The notes below the pieces were generated by a model, which was not told the DNA's origin, did not search any database, and saw only the letters and a list, made by a program, of their open reading frames with translations. From positions 14,474,450-14,538,449 of the forward strand of contig CM018052.1 of assembly GCA_008638375.1 (NCBI GenBank): a stretch of 64,000 nt of DNA, in the 5' to 3' direction. A program made the position numbers and the translations under genes. Origin of the DNA: Nyssa sinensis (Eukaryota; Streptophyta; Magnoliopsida; Cornales; Nyssaceae). Shown here piece after piece: positions 22,122 to 33,867 of this stretch. Each line of letters begins with the position of its first letter. The stretch's first letter is position 1.

Positions 22122-22496
22122 TAACGCATAATTAGTGTGAAGATTAGATATGGACGTGGGATATGAGGCACACAACTAAAGTGAAGTGTGATGAATAAAT
22201 GTGAACATGGTGTATGGGACCCACAACTATTGTGATAGTGATTTGTAAGAACTAATGATGTAATAAGTCTTTGAACTTAATGACAAGTAATGTAATGTAT
22301 ATGTATGTATATATATACAAACTTAGCATGTCTATAAGCTTTTGTGGATGAATGTGGACTTATGTGGTTGCTTCCATTACATACTCATTGTTGTTGTAAA
22401 GTGTAATTCGTTCGATCTAGTTTGACGTTAAGCTCGATTTCTGTTAAGTGTGCTCGCATCCCCTAATCCGTAGAGGGTGAGTTTCAGGTGTGACAA
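22122..22496 (+). repeat. Leader-repeat remnant and another LTR 3' terminus
   Basis: Two degenerate units (GGACGTGGGATATGAGGC near 22152 and ACATGGTGTATGGGACCCAC near 22205) resemble the 61-bp leader repeat of gypsy-F. The block ends with CGTAGAGGGTGAGTTTCAGGTGTGACA (to 22496), a typical plant gypsy LTR terminus. No PBS or gag follows, so this is a truncated remnant. Confidence 0.5.
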
Positions 22497-23702
22497 ATGT
22501 GTTTATTGATCTTTTACATTTATTTTCATTACAAATGATACTTTTTTTTGGTAGACCTTATTAATGATATTTTATTTTGGCTTAATGCACTCGAGATTTC
22601 CATTCCAACAATAAACTTGAGAAGATTCGAATATGAGTCAACTAGAATTCATTTATATAGAGACAGACATAGATATATACGTATATGTAATGCATTTGTA
22701 CAAATAGAGGTAGACTGAGATTGAAGAGAAGCAAAGGGAATTAGATAAATCATGGTTTTGTGTTAGTGTTGCTTTGATTCTAAAAACTTAAAAGAGGATG
22801 GTCATGGTTGTTCACCTTAATATATATAATCTTGAAATGGAATGGTCATAATTTAGGTTAAGAACTCACCACGATGATTGATTTTCCAGCAATGATCATG
22901 ACAATTAAATGGTCACAATTTAGGTTAAGCTTGGCTTGACTTAATCCCAAACATGGCTCAACCCAAAAGAACTTGGGCCAAATGAAAAAGGCTTCAAGCT
23001 TGCTTAGCCTTATTGATGTTCGTACTTATGAACACCTCAAACACCATATCCTTATATTCGTACTTAAATTTTGCAGCTTGCCATAAAGGACAAATGTAAT
23101 ATGTTAGCTTAATTTGTTGGAGATAGCTCAATTTGTTAGAGATCTTATGACTTATATGTTACACATATCTTTGTTAAAAGAATTTTTAATCATTTAATTA
23201 TATAATAGTGTATATGTGTGTGTGTGTGTATATATATGTGTGTGTGTGTGTATTTTGTGGGTTTGGACTGAAGTTAACAACCCTATATTATACAACAATA
23301 AGTAGTAAACATAAGGAGTTGAATTAGTAACCAACTTTCTTGATGGGAGGGAGTTGATAAGGCTTACATCTCTATGGATAAGGGTCCATGCCTATATATA
23401 ATTAAGCATGTAACTTTCATCGTGAGAGTAGGCAATAAACCTTAATCTTTATCTTACAATATAGATATTTGTATGAGGGTCATGTAGGTTGTTTTTATTT
23501 ATTTAAGACATAATGATATAAATATTGGATTATGCAAAAGGCTTAGACTGTATAACTGAAGGAAAATACCTTTTGCTTCTACCTTTATTACACATGTTTA
23601 TATTCTTTTAGTATTGCATACAAAAGTCTTATCAGAGCCACCCTTCATACTATGTAGTCTAGCATGAAGATTTAAATGGCATGATTTAGCGCAATAATTT
23701 TT
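22497..23702. other. AT-rich non-coding stretch
   Basis: I see no supported gene, RNA or terminal repeat here. A (TG)n/(TA)n microsatellite lies near 23213-23252. The repeated phrase ATGGTCATAATTTAGGTTAAG near 22843 recurs as ATGGTCACAATTTAGGTTAAG near 22909, a short local duplication. Confidence 0.5.
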
Positions 23703-23711
23703 TAAAATATT

Positions 23712-24073
23712 AGTAAATTTATATTAACCTTCCCTGTGATATCTAACAATTATAAGAACTTGCCTATCAAAATAATCAGGAGATAGACATTAATTGAAAG
23801 CACAAATTTACTATTTTACCCTTAAGAATAATTAAATTGAGCTCCCCTGTGATATTTGATAACTATAGGTACCCACCCTATGTTTATGAAAAGATAAGGG
23901 AGGTCGATGTGTAATATACAAGGGTATTTTAGTCATATAAAAAACTTCGTTAAAAACCTAACATCGTTAATGATGAATTTTCAACAAATGAGAAATTTGC
24001 ATATTGTTAGTATAACATCGGAAAGGTCCCTATAATTGTTATGTAACTCAGGGAAGAGAAGTATAATTATCCC
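23712..24073. mobile_element. Mutator-like MITE with 48-bp terminal inverted repeats
   Basis: The direct repeat TAAAATATT (9 bp) flanks the unit at 23703-23711 and 24074-24082, the target-site length typical of Mutator-like elements. The inner 48 bp at each end pair as inverted repeats without gaps; shared cores are CTTCCCTG and TAACAATTATA (about two thirds of positions agree by eye). The 362-bp body has no coding capacity, so it is a non-autonomous derivative. Confidence 0.82.
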
Positions 24074-24082
24074 TAAAATATT

Positions 24083-24457
24083 TTATGCATAAAATAATAT
24101 AAAATTTGTGGGTGTATATATCTGTGAATAAAAATTGATATGCCTAAATCAAATATTGAGGTATGATGATATACCCTAATCAAGTATAATAAATTGGTAT
24201 AGGGTTTGTTTGAAACAGGTAATCAATTGACAAGAATAAACAAATCCCTATTTTCAAGTTTCACATAGAGAAAATTTAATTTTTGGTCAATAACACCTAT
24301 AGTAGTGCAGTACATTCCAAATTAACTTGGGGATTTTATTCTTCAACTGAAAAGGATTCTATTGGTCTTGTATAGTCTTCAAGTAATGGTCCATGCCTCA
24401 AAGTTTTGTACCAAAACTTCCATCCCAAATGATGTGGCAATATGTTATTGGTTAGTG
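24083..24457. other. AT-rich non-coding stretch
   Basis: No gene or repeat boundary supported. Confidence 0.4.
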
Positions 24458-24690
24458 CACTACAAAAGTAGTAAAATATTACTATTTTGCAAAATAGTAA
24501 ATTTTTACTATTTCATATAATAGAAAAAAAAACACTCAAAATTTTTTACAAGTTTTATTTAGATTTTGAGCTACATTTTGGATGGTCAAAGATACTTTTA
24601 AGTTCGTGAACATTTGTCAAAAAAAAAAAATTTGAAGCTCATTGATTGAAATTTCCCTAGCCCTGAAATAGTAAATTTTAATGTCTCCCT
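24458..24690. mobile_element. Possible CACTA-type transposon terminus
   Basis: CACTACAAAAGTAG at 24458 matches the CACTA-superfamily terminal motif. It is followed by closely packed direct and inverted copies of TAGTAAAWTTTTACTATTT (24468-24525, again near 24667), like CACTA subterminal repeats. I did not find a partner end (TTTTGTAGTG) or a convincing 3-bp target duplication. The right limit given here is only the last subterminal copy. Confidence 0.35.
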
Positions 24691-24782
24691 ACTTAATCAT
24701 TTTGGTCCAACACACTGTATAATTCCAATTTTATTGTGGTATGTGTATTTGTGTGTGTTTTTGTTTATGTGTATATATATAC

Positions 24783-24816
<34 letters not shown>

Positions 24817-24990
24817 TATGTATTTTTAGGCCCACCAAGGATACTAGATGCCTTCACCAAAGTTTCAAGGAATTTGTCCCATGTGTATTGCCTCATGAAA
24901 TCAATAATTTCAAAAAACAAGCTCATGGTTTTCCTAGTCCACACCAACCAGTAAATAGTAATCCATTACATCAACTGACTGGTAGTGATA

Positions 24991-25159
24991 ATGGCTTCGG
25001 ATTACAAGGGCTTCGAATATGATTGAGATGAAGATGAAGGATTACAAGGGCTTTGGATACGATCAAGATAAAGATGAGAATATGGATTACGAGGGATTCA
25101 ATCTCGATGGTGACGAGGGGGAGAGAGAAAGGAGTGAGATGACGAGATGCTCGTTCTTT
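24991..25159 (+). pseudogene. Unrecognised acidic repeat-coding remnant
   Basis: Three imperfect 40-45 bp direct repeats start at 25000, 25040 and 25085 with GATTACAAGGGCTT, GATTACAAGGGCTT and GATTACGAGGGATT. They encode DYKGF(E/G)YD and DYEGFNLD followed by Asp/Glu-rich tails. The first repeat has a TGA stop and the second is in a different frame; an ATG at 24991 leads into the first. An open run from 25029 ends with the stop at 25157-25159. I do not recognise the family. It could be a fragment of a host gene with acidic repeats or simply a minisatellite. No introns, promoter or conserved domain could be seen. Confidence 0.3.
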
Positions 25160-26430
25160 TAGTGTCAAAATCGTCATTAAAAAAAATACACCTCAGCAAC
25201 CTTGTCCTTTATCTCAAATAAATACAAAGTCAATGGACTTCTTGGAATAAAATTTTTGATCCTAAACCCGATCTTAGGTTTCCATTTTATGAAGGGACTT
25301 TTTACTAATTGACCTGAAAAAAAAAACTAACTCGGTATTAGGACATTAGTTTCGAAATCTTAATCAATTCAATCCATTTATAAATGGGTTGACTAAAATT
25401 AGTTGAATGGTCAAAATACCTATGGAAATAGAAATAATACTATGTGTATTAGGTTTTCTATATCATGCTTTTTGCAAGGAAATCTCAAATTTAATTTTTT
25501 GAAAAACCAAAACATTACACAATAAGTTGTTGATCAAATTGATTATTAAAACACAAGTAAATCTTCACATAATTTATATTTATGGGTTTCAAATCCAATT
25601 ACACATAAGACTATAGTATATAATTACATTAAATGAGAAGATGTTTGGGCCAAAAACAAGGAATCTAGAAGAGGAAAATTTATTGCCACTGAAACATTAT
25701 TTGGTCAAATTTTGGCAATAAAGAAAGGATTTTCAATGGAATTAATGCTATCATGGCCAAAACATCATGGACTTTAAAATCCATAATACAGTGACCCTTT
25801 AATGTTCTGGTAATGTAACAAATTAGAGTTGAAAAGTGATAGCATTTGGCCGGAGGATAAATTAAAAACACCCAATCATGAAGGAAATTGAAGAAGAGGA
25901 AGAGTACTGGCCAACATGAAGCCTATGCACGAGGAATGGCGCATGATGGCATGTGTGGGACCTGTTTGGGTTTTAGTTATTTCTAGTGAGTCATTCGTGT
26001 TGTATCCAATCAGTTGGGAGCATTTTTTCATTTTTACAAAATATTTAATTAATTTATCGATCATTTTGACACAATTTGTTAAGGCATTGATGAATGAATT
26101 TGGTCTCGATTTTTTTAGTAATTCTGTGGCATGAAATAACACGCATAATATTCATAATTCATGCATAATTAAGATGATTGAGACTTATTTATTTCAGTTG
26201 CAATATTTATGCCTTGTGAATTTGTGGGTTAAACGTAAGCATATTGTTCATGGCATGATAAAACACATCTAATCCACAGGTTGAGAAATATTAATTTAAG
26301 GCTCACTATGTTCTTCAATCTACTAATCTGCATGATTTAAATTTAAAGTTGACTATCTTTGGTCATTTAAAGACTAATACCAATGTCATTGCTCATCAAA
26401 TATCACATAATCACATTTTCTATTTTTGGA
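25160..26430. other. AT-rich stretch without recognisable features
   Basis: Only short open frames occur and none carries a motif I know. No terminal repeats were found. Confidence 0.4.
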
Positions 26431-27527
26431 TTGTACAACTTGTAGGCCTTTGATTACTTACCATAGCCAATAATAATACATTTTCACCTCTGTCATCCAA
26501 CTTCTTTCTAAGTTGGTCTAGCACATAAGTATTTGCAATACATCCAAACACCTACGATATTTAACAAAAGACTTTTGTCCACTCTAAACTTCTTGTGGAG
26601 TTCTGTTAGAGACATTTCTAGTAGGGCACATATTGAAAACATAAATAGTACAAAAAACTGCTTCAACCCAAAATCCTTTAGGAAAAATTCTTAAGATTCA
26701 ACATGCATTTAACCATATCTATAATTGTCCCATTCTTCCTCTCTACCACTCCATTTTTTTGTGGAGTGTATCTAGCAGCCAATTGATGCTTAATACCATG
26801 CTTCTCCAAAAAATCATCATAAATAAGATATTCAATACCCTTATTAGTTCTCGAAGTTTTAATTCAGAATCCACTTCATTTTCAACATAGGCCTTAAATT
26901 TTATAAAAGTATCATAAACAACTGATTTATGTTGCAAAAAATAAACCCATTTTTATCATAAAATCATCAATAAAAGTACTAAAATACTTGTTTCCACTAT
27001 TAGAAGGTACCACCACTGAGCATACATCTAAATGAACTAACTCCAATGGTTTTTTTGGCATTCTATGAATTTACTATAGGAAAAGTATCTCTATGTTTCT
27101 TCCCCAAAACACAAGTTTTATAAACTTTGTTGGTAATATCAATAGTAGGCAAACAAGAAATTGAACTTTTATGAGCAAGAAAATTTAGACCGCTAAAATT
27201 CAAGTTCCCAAAACGCATATGCTACAACCACTATTATCATCAGTTATAGAATTAAAGTAAGGTAAATTCTCACATTTAATATTCAATGGGAATAAATGAT
27301 TTGGAGTCATGTTTACCTCTACTATTGGTCCTATGCGATCATATTTGATTGTGCAATCATTATTTTAGATTTGCATATCACATCCTTTTTCTAAAAGCTG
27401 CCCTATACTCAATAATTCTTGTTAGAGAATTGGTACATAAAACGCATCTAAAATATACTTATGAGACCTATTCTTCAATTTGATTGAAATTTTACTATTC
27501 CTATACCATGTACATTTTAATTATTCT
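26431..27527 (-). pseudogene. copia-H: protease to integrase fragment, degenerate
   Basis: On the minus strand the order is the protease tail (IKLKNRSHKYILDAFYVP, near 27440-27490), then the GAG-pre-integrase-like part (ELLSIGQLLEKGCDMQI, near 27350-27420), then integrase. The integrase C-terminal half is clear near 26480-26640: NMCPTRNVSNRTPQEVWSGQ, then FGCIANTYVLD-like sequence and LDDRGE. The integrase core at 26743-26937 has lost clear catalytic motifs and carries stops and frame changes. The copy ends abruptly at 27527 where the copia-C LTR begins, so copia-C inserted into it. Neither RT nor LTRs of this element are present. Confidence 0.75.
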
Positions 27528-28969
27528 TGTTGGCCCTAAAGGTTTTCAACTAAGGGAATTCTTGTAATTTTAATGATAACAACGCATTGATGATATGGAC
27601 TAATGATCTACCTTAAGTGTAAATGAAAATAGGTCAATGAACTCAAATGATGGTTAACCAAGCTCTAACTAAAGATGAAAATGATCAACATTATGGAAAC
27701 ATTCTCACAAGATTAAACATCAAGTCAAACTCAAGGCAAGAAAGCACTCATGCCCAAGGAATCAAGTGAAGAATTTTGTTTTCTTTTCATTTTGGTAGTC
27801 TGGGTGATATAAGATTGATTCATCAAAACATAATGCTTAAAGTATTTAAATGATAAACTAAAATCAATCAACAAAATAACTTTTTAAAAGCATAAAAATG
27901 ATAGAAACTAAACTTTGAAAAAACAAGACAATTGAAATAAAGAACATTGAACAAAATTGACATTAAAGCTAACTTGTTAGATTCTGTCGATTGAGTTCTC
28001 AATTCAGTAGACTAAACATTGTTCATAAAACATGCCTATTTTGTCTTTGGAAGATTTAGTTGGCTAGACCCAAAACTCAGTCAACTAAATATGTATTTTG
28101 TTCACAAGGCCCTAACACATTGTCAAATTCAATCGACCAAATTAATGATCTGGTTGACTAAATTACTTAAGATTTTTTGTCAACAAAAGCATACATGAAG
28201 ATTTAGTTGATTGAGCCTAAGTCTCAGTTAACTGAATAACTTTTTACAAAGATCAACCTCTACCCTTTGGACAAATCAATCAAGCTCTTCAGCCAGCTGA
28301 ATGATGAACTCAGTCGACTAATTATGTCGATATGGATTTTTCAAATTTAAATTTTAAATAGATCTGAAAGAGGAAAAAACTAGATTCAAATTTGAACGAC
28401 TATATTCTTTTAAGGCCTATACACAAAAGTTATTAGAAGAGTTTATTGCAATCATTAACATTAAAAAACTTTCTCTCACTTTAAAATCCTTCTAGTGACT
28501 TGAGATCTCATTTATTTTCAGCTCTAGATCTCAAATTTCTCTCAAATCTTAAATACTCAACCATTTATTGATCAATCTTTAGAGAGTGAATTTATATTGT
28601 ACCATTGAGCTCTTAAGAGAGCATTCTTTGGTAAAACCCTGAGTATCTTCTCATTATGGTGGCATTTACGGGTAAGTGCTACCCCGGTGAGGCAAACAGG
28701 TATATTTTAATGGAAAAAAGTGTGATGAGCTATTGTTGTAAAGGTTTGACCTCCATTTGTATGGAGATCAACATAGTAAAAAAACTCAAGCGAGAATGCT
28801 TAAGTCGAGGACGTATAAAGTTTTTTTAACCTAATAAATCATTTTGTTTGCTCTTTCCTTACTCTTTACATAGTTTTGCAATTTTAGCATTTTTTTAAAA
28901 GTTTGTAAAAGTAGTCCATATTTGAAAATGACCCTATTCACCCTCTCTAGGGTAAATATCTGGGCAACA
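27528..28969 (+). repeat. LTR-C (5' LTR of copia-C), 1.44 kb
   Basis: It begins TGTTGGCCCTAAAGG and ends ...ATCTGGGCAACA, giving the short inverted ends TGTTG/CAACA. The 5 bp before it is ATTCT; the partner duplication is not visible because the 3' LTR is missing. The middle (27985-28345) holds about eleven copies of a CAGTCGACTRA-like motif. Confidence 0.88.
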
Positions 28970-28971
28970 AA

Positions 28972-28984
28972 TGGTATTAGAATC
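28972..28984 (+). promoter_or_regulatory. copia-C primer-binding site
   Basis: TGGTATTAGAATC, two bases after the LTR, is a decayed form of the initiator tRNA-Met complement TGGTATCAGAGC. Confidence 0.8.
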
Positions 28985-29026
28985 TTGTTTTTTATAAAAT
29001 AAAGTTAATGCTTTATGAGAAAAGAT

Positions 29027-29773
29027 ATGGCAAATATTTTTGAAACTATTTTTGGCAAAGAAAAATTGACCAATAGAGCTCCATTGTTTAATGGACAAAA
29101 CAACACATATTGGAAGGCTAGAAAAAATATCTATCTTCAAGCCTTAGACTATGAAATATGAAAGGTCATTGTTACTAGGCCTCATGTTCCTATGAAGGTT
29201 GAAAACTCCATTAGTATTAACAATGTAGTCAAGGGAAAAGGAGAAAGGGATGAGAATGATCTCAAGCTCATTCAAATAATTGTTAAGGCTATGAGTAGCT
29301 TATAGCCTAAGATGAAAATAAGTTTAATAAAATCTCTATATGCAAATCTGCAAAGGAGATATAGGACAAACTTGGGGTTACCTACGAAGGTACCAATCAA
29401 GTAAAAAAGTTAAAAAATCAGCATGTTAGTTCATAGTTATGAACTATTTAAAGTAGATGCTAGTGAGTCAATTTCGAAAATGTTTACTCCCTTTACTAAT
29501 ATTATTAACTCTTTAAAATTTCTTTGAAAGAGCTCTAGTAATATTGAAATGGTATATTCTTAGGTCTCTACCGAGGACATGGAAAACTAGGGTGACGCCC
29601 AATCAAAAAGGAAATGATCTCAACAAGCCAAGCCTTGACGAGTTTCTTGGATCTCTCATGACTCATAAGCGGACCATAAGAAGTCATGAAGAAAATAGTT
29701 GGCCAAAGAAAAACCTTGCCCTTAAATCTTACTCTTATAACAATGATGATGAACAAGAAAAAAAAAAGGGATC
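29027..29773 (+). pseudogene. copia-C gag, N-terminal and central part
   Basis: Gag is the capsid protein. The chosen start ATG (29027) opens MANIFETIFGKEKLTN, followed by PLFNGQNNTYWKARK, the copia gag N-terminal signature (LFDG.NY..WK). The first stop is a TGA (family Trp) after LDYEI. Further stops and frame changes follow, but the segment RSLPRTWKTRVT...LDEFLGSLMTHK (29560-29690) is the classic copia gag core (RSLP..W..K). It ends in a Lys/Asp/Glu-rich stretch at the gypsy-F insertion point. A one-base indel in the A-run 29757-29767 changes the frame just before the insertion. Confidence 0.85.
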
Positions 29774-29778
29774 AAGAA

Positions 29779-30058
29779 TGTAATACCCCGACCCAAAAAT
29801 ACCGGGTCATAGGGCACGCATTTCGAGGTTATGAAAAATAAGTGTAAAGATACCTACACTTAAGGAAAATAATTAATTAATTTAAAATAATTGATTAATT
29901 AAGTTTATGAAATTGATTATTAATTAAAATAAATAAAAAATACACACATAAAAGTGTATTATATGACCAAGCATGTGTAAGTATTTATATATGTATAATT
30001 ATATAGACATATATATATACATGTAATACATAGATATAGGAAAAATAAAATAAAATAA

Positions 30059-30095
<37 letters not shown>

Positions 30096-30325
30096 GGACA
30101 CAAGGAAGTATGGGGGGAAGTAAGGGGAGGTAAGGCTTGATTTGAAATAGGAATGGGAGTGAAATGAAAGGTGATCAGTGAGCAGTTGAGAAAGGTGTGA
30201 GTGTGTGGTGCTAACATATGATATATATATATATAGGTAAGTGTGGCGTGTGGTAATGGGGATTCAGAATGGATGAGTGCAAAAGTGAACAAGGCAGGCC
30301 CAAACAGTGGTGAGTAGGTCTGAGA

Positions 30326-30394
<69 letters not shown>

Positions 30395-33300
30395 TTAGGA
30401 GAGCGAAAGAGAGAGGTCGGTGGATTGGTTTTAAAAACCAATGCATGTCTTGCATGCTTACTACCTAAGGAAGCAAACTGGACAAGGAAGAAACTGAGAG
30501 GTTAGGAAGAGATTCAGAGCAAGAAGGAGGAAACAGTGATAAAAGGTGAGAGAATACATCAACCCTTATTTTTCTCTCTCTAAAATAACTTGCATATGTG
30601 TAAGTAAATTTGACTGTATTATGTACATATAATGTTTAGATCATGTTTAGACTTGTTCAAGCATGAAACTAGAGCTTAAAAATGGTTAAAAACACCAAAC
30701 CCACGAACAACCGCCATTAAAAGACCTTGCTCAAGCAGGTCTGAACCGACTTCTGCCAAATCCATTTTGGCTTACCAAGACCTCAAACTAAGACCATAAG
30801 GGTTTTCAAAACCCTAATGCGCGATCACAAAGCCCAAGAATCGACCTCCAAAAATCAAATTGCAGGTACCGATTTCCAAGACAAATCTCAAAAACATGAA
30901 CTTAAACCTACCTTTGTGAATGAAAAATGAAACCCTATGAAGAGGGGATCACAACAGAACAAATCCCATGGGATTTGGCTCAAAAATGAGCATGAACAAA
31001 CTAGTTGCAAGTTCGGTCTATCAACCCCCAAACTGTGATTTTGAGATAAATTCGAGGCTTAAAAACAATGTCAAAACCCTCAATGAAACTCCAGAAATGT
31101 TTTAGAAAAGAAAACAGAAGAAAAGAGTCCTTGAAATGCCACGAAATTCAACTGTAAAAATTAGGGTTTTGAGATGAACAGTGCCTACCCCGTTGGGGAA
31201 GATGACAGTGTTCGGGTCAAAAAATGGGTCGGATTCGGGTTTGGGTTATATCTGGATCCAATGGGTTACGGGTTAGTAGGACGGCGTCGTTTTGGTATTA
31301 TGTTTTAAATTTATAAAACATTAGGACTGACATCATCATGACATCAGCAGTATGTGTTAAACCGACCGAACCGGTTGGTTCAATAATAGACTAGACCGGT
31401 TCACTTTAAATTGAACTGAACCCACTAGTTTTCTGATTTTAATTAAAATAAATAAACCAAACCTTTTCCTATTTACGGATTGACCCCAGAATTTCTAGGA
31501 AATTCTACTGTGGCCCAACTGAGGGAAATTTTATGCTATTATACCCCTGGAAAAATAATTAAATAATTTATTTAATTATTTAATAAATAAAGTAAAATTA
31601 CTATTTTACCTCTAGGTCATAAATGAAGCAAATGAAGTCCAAATTAAACATATGAATAGTGTATTTAAACTATTTTGAATATTCTGAGACTAATGGCGAG
31701 GTCCGTTTTGTGAGACGGGGCCTCAAAAAATAAAGACACGTAAAGGGGTAAAATGACCAAAATACCCCTAGTACCCTAAAAGCCAAATTTAAATCAGGGA
31801 AGGTCTAAATTGAATTTCTTTGACATCCCGGACTCAATAATGGAGTCCAAATTTTGAAACGAAGTACGAAAAAACATGACACGTAAATAGGTAAAATGAC
31901 CATTTTGCCCTTTTCATACAAAAGTCCAAATTAAATTCTAGGAAAGCCTAAACTGACTTTCTTTGACACTCCAGACTCAATGTTAGAGTCTATTCGACCA
32001 AAAGAAATGTCTAAAATCAAAGAACATAAAATTTGATGAATAGCATCTGTCAGATAGCTATAAACTGAAATATTGCCGAAGTACTAAACTAAGGCAAGTA
32101 CGAGGAAATAAGATACGAGAAGGCATGACGCGAAAACATGTGAAGTAAATAAATTAAATTTCTAACACATTAAATTGTGTCATAGGTTAAGTGTACGAGT
32201 TAAATTAAGTACATATGAATTATGAGATCGTTTTAGGATCTAATACGAAGCATAAGTTAAGCAACATCAATAGGTGTTATTATGGTGAATGTGAAGTTAA
32301 TGAGGTTATTATGAATTGTTCTTAGGAACTACAAAGGAAGTGGGAATGCGCATTATTAGCACTAACCCTAAAGGACCAAGGTGAGTAACCCTGTATTTGA
32401 AGTGGAGATTTAACTCCATGGATTTGAAAAGGTTTTAAGTTCAAAAGATACGAAGTATTTGAATTCAAAATTCAGCATATTACATTATTTCAGTTTTAAA
32501 TTATTTCTGTTCTTATAAACCCTATTATGACATGCTCAGTAAATGTTTTCTTTACAGTTTTCTTAAAAATTTGTTTTCAGCATGTCTGAGTTAAAATATA
32601 AATCTTGTTAAATATTCTGAGTTTGCCTATTTAAGTATACGAATGTTTATCACGAAGTTATAAATGTTATGTTTTAAAGTGCTTACGAGAAATATTTGTT
32701 GACATACTCATGTATTAAAGGTATTTTAATGCAAGATAAATGGTGCATAAGCACTTAGACAGGATTTTGGGTTTTCAAAGCTCAGCTGCCCTATAAAACA
32801 CCCACAGATTTTTTTGGGTTGTACGAAACTCAATTAATCTGTAAAAAAATGATGGGATTTTGGGTTGCACGGAACTCAATTGACTGTCAAAATGTCAGGT
32901 AGCAGGATCTAATCCCCCAGGCATAAGATATCTTCATTTATAAGTAAAATGGGAGTCTAGTTTGAAACGGATTCCACTAATGAAAGAGATAAGATGACAA
33001 ATGAGTTTGAAAATGGAAGCAGGTTTTACCCCCGTTTTCACTATGCATATGTTTCGAATTTTATAATCTATTTAAAAAGTACAAGATTAGCTTGAATACT
33101 TTAAATGTTTCAAGTTTTATGTTTTAAAGGAATACATATATATGATGTTATGTTTAAAAATCGAAGTAGGTTTTACCCTCATTTTCATTATGCATATGTA
33201 AATGTTTTGAAGTTATATGTACATGTTTTAGCTTGAACACTTAAATTGTTTCAAAGCTATATGTTAAAGGAATGCATATATTCTGTGTTCAAAGTATACG

Positions 33301-33852
33301 AACAATTGGTATTGATTATTTTGCCAACTCTTATGTTCTAAAACACTACTAATTGAAACCCCATGACGAATGCTGGAATTACTCACAAGGTTAGATTAGC
33401 TTACCCGAATTTTATTCGGACCCCCCTTTCAGGTGATTAAGGGCAGTTTTGATTAGAAGACGATGATGAAAAATCTGCCATTTTTTTTTTGGGAAGACAT
33501 ATTAAGTAGTTTCTTTAGGAAACTTGTGAACATTATTAGTACATTTTGTATTAAGAGATCAGTACACTGTTATGTATAAGCCCTACGGGGCAACTGAACA
33601 TGTATTGTATTTATGAAGTCTTTAACTTTTAGTTATAGTCTGAATGTTAAATCATGTATGCTATGTAAAGAGCGGCAGTACCGGACGGATGTGCGTAAAT
33701 AAGAAAAGAAAAAAGTTTTTCACGTTTCTGCAATCACATGTCGCACATCTATTTGATACTGCTACTTATGCGAGCCTTCGCCTTAGGCCTCCGGGCCTGA
33801 GGGTGGCGGTCGCGATTCGGGATCCGCACAAGGTGGGTTTCGGGTCGTGACA
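29779..33852 (+). repeat. LTR-F, 5' copy, 4.07 kb
   Basis: The ends are TGTAATACCCCGACCC... and ...GGTTTCGGGTCGTGACA. Features in order: (TA)n runs near 30066-30091 and 30330-30370, a GA run at 30370-30393, a splice-donor-like AAAAGGTGAGAGAATAC near 30541, and a GGCGTCGTTTTGG block (31274). Three tandem, roughly 145-bp modules follow at 31670-32010, each with a ...GACTCAATNNTGGAGTC... core and GTAAAATGACCATTTTGCCC-type text. A duplicated block (GAAGYAGGTTTTACCCYC...TATGCATATG) lies at about 33015-33300. No coding potential beyond chance frames. Confidence 0.9.
31830..31848. other. 19-nt hairpin module, copy in LTR-F
   Basis: Arms GGACTC and GAGTCC enclose a 7-nt loop AATAATG. The neighbouring module at 31973-31991 has arms AGACTC and GAGTCT with loop AATGTTA, so both arms changed together. 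Confidence 0.7.
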
Positions 33853-33855
33853 ACA

Positions 33856-33867
33856 TGGTATCAAAGC
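33856..33867 (+). promoter_or_regulatory. gypsy-F primer-binding site
   Basis: TGGTATCAAAGC lies 3 nt after the 5' LTR; it differs by one base from the initiator tRNA-Met complement. Confidence 0.9.
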
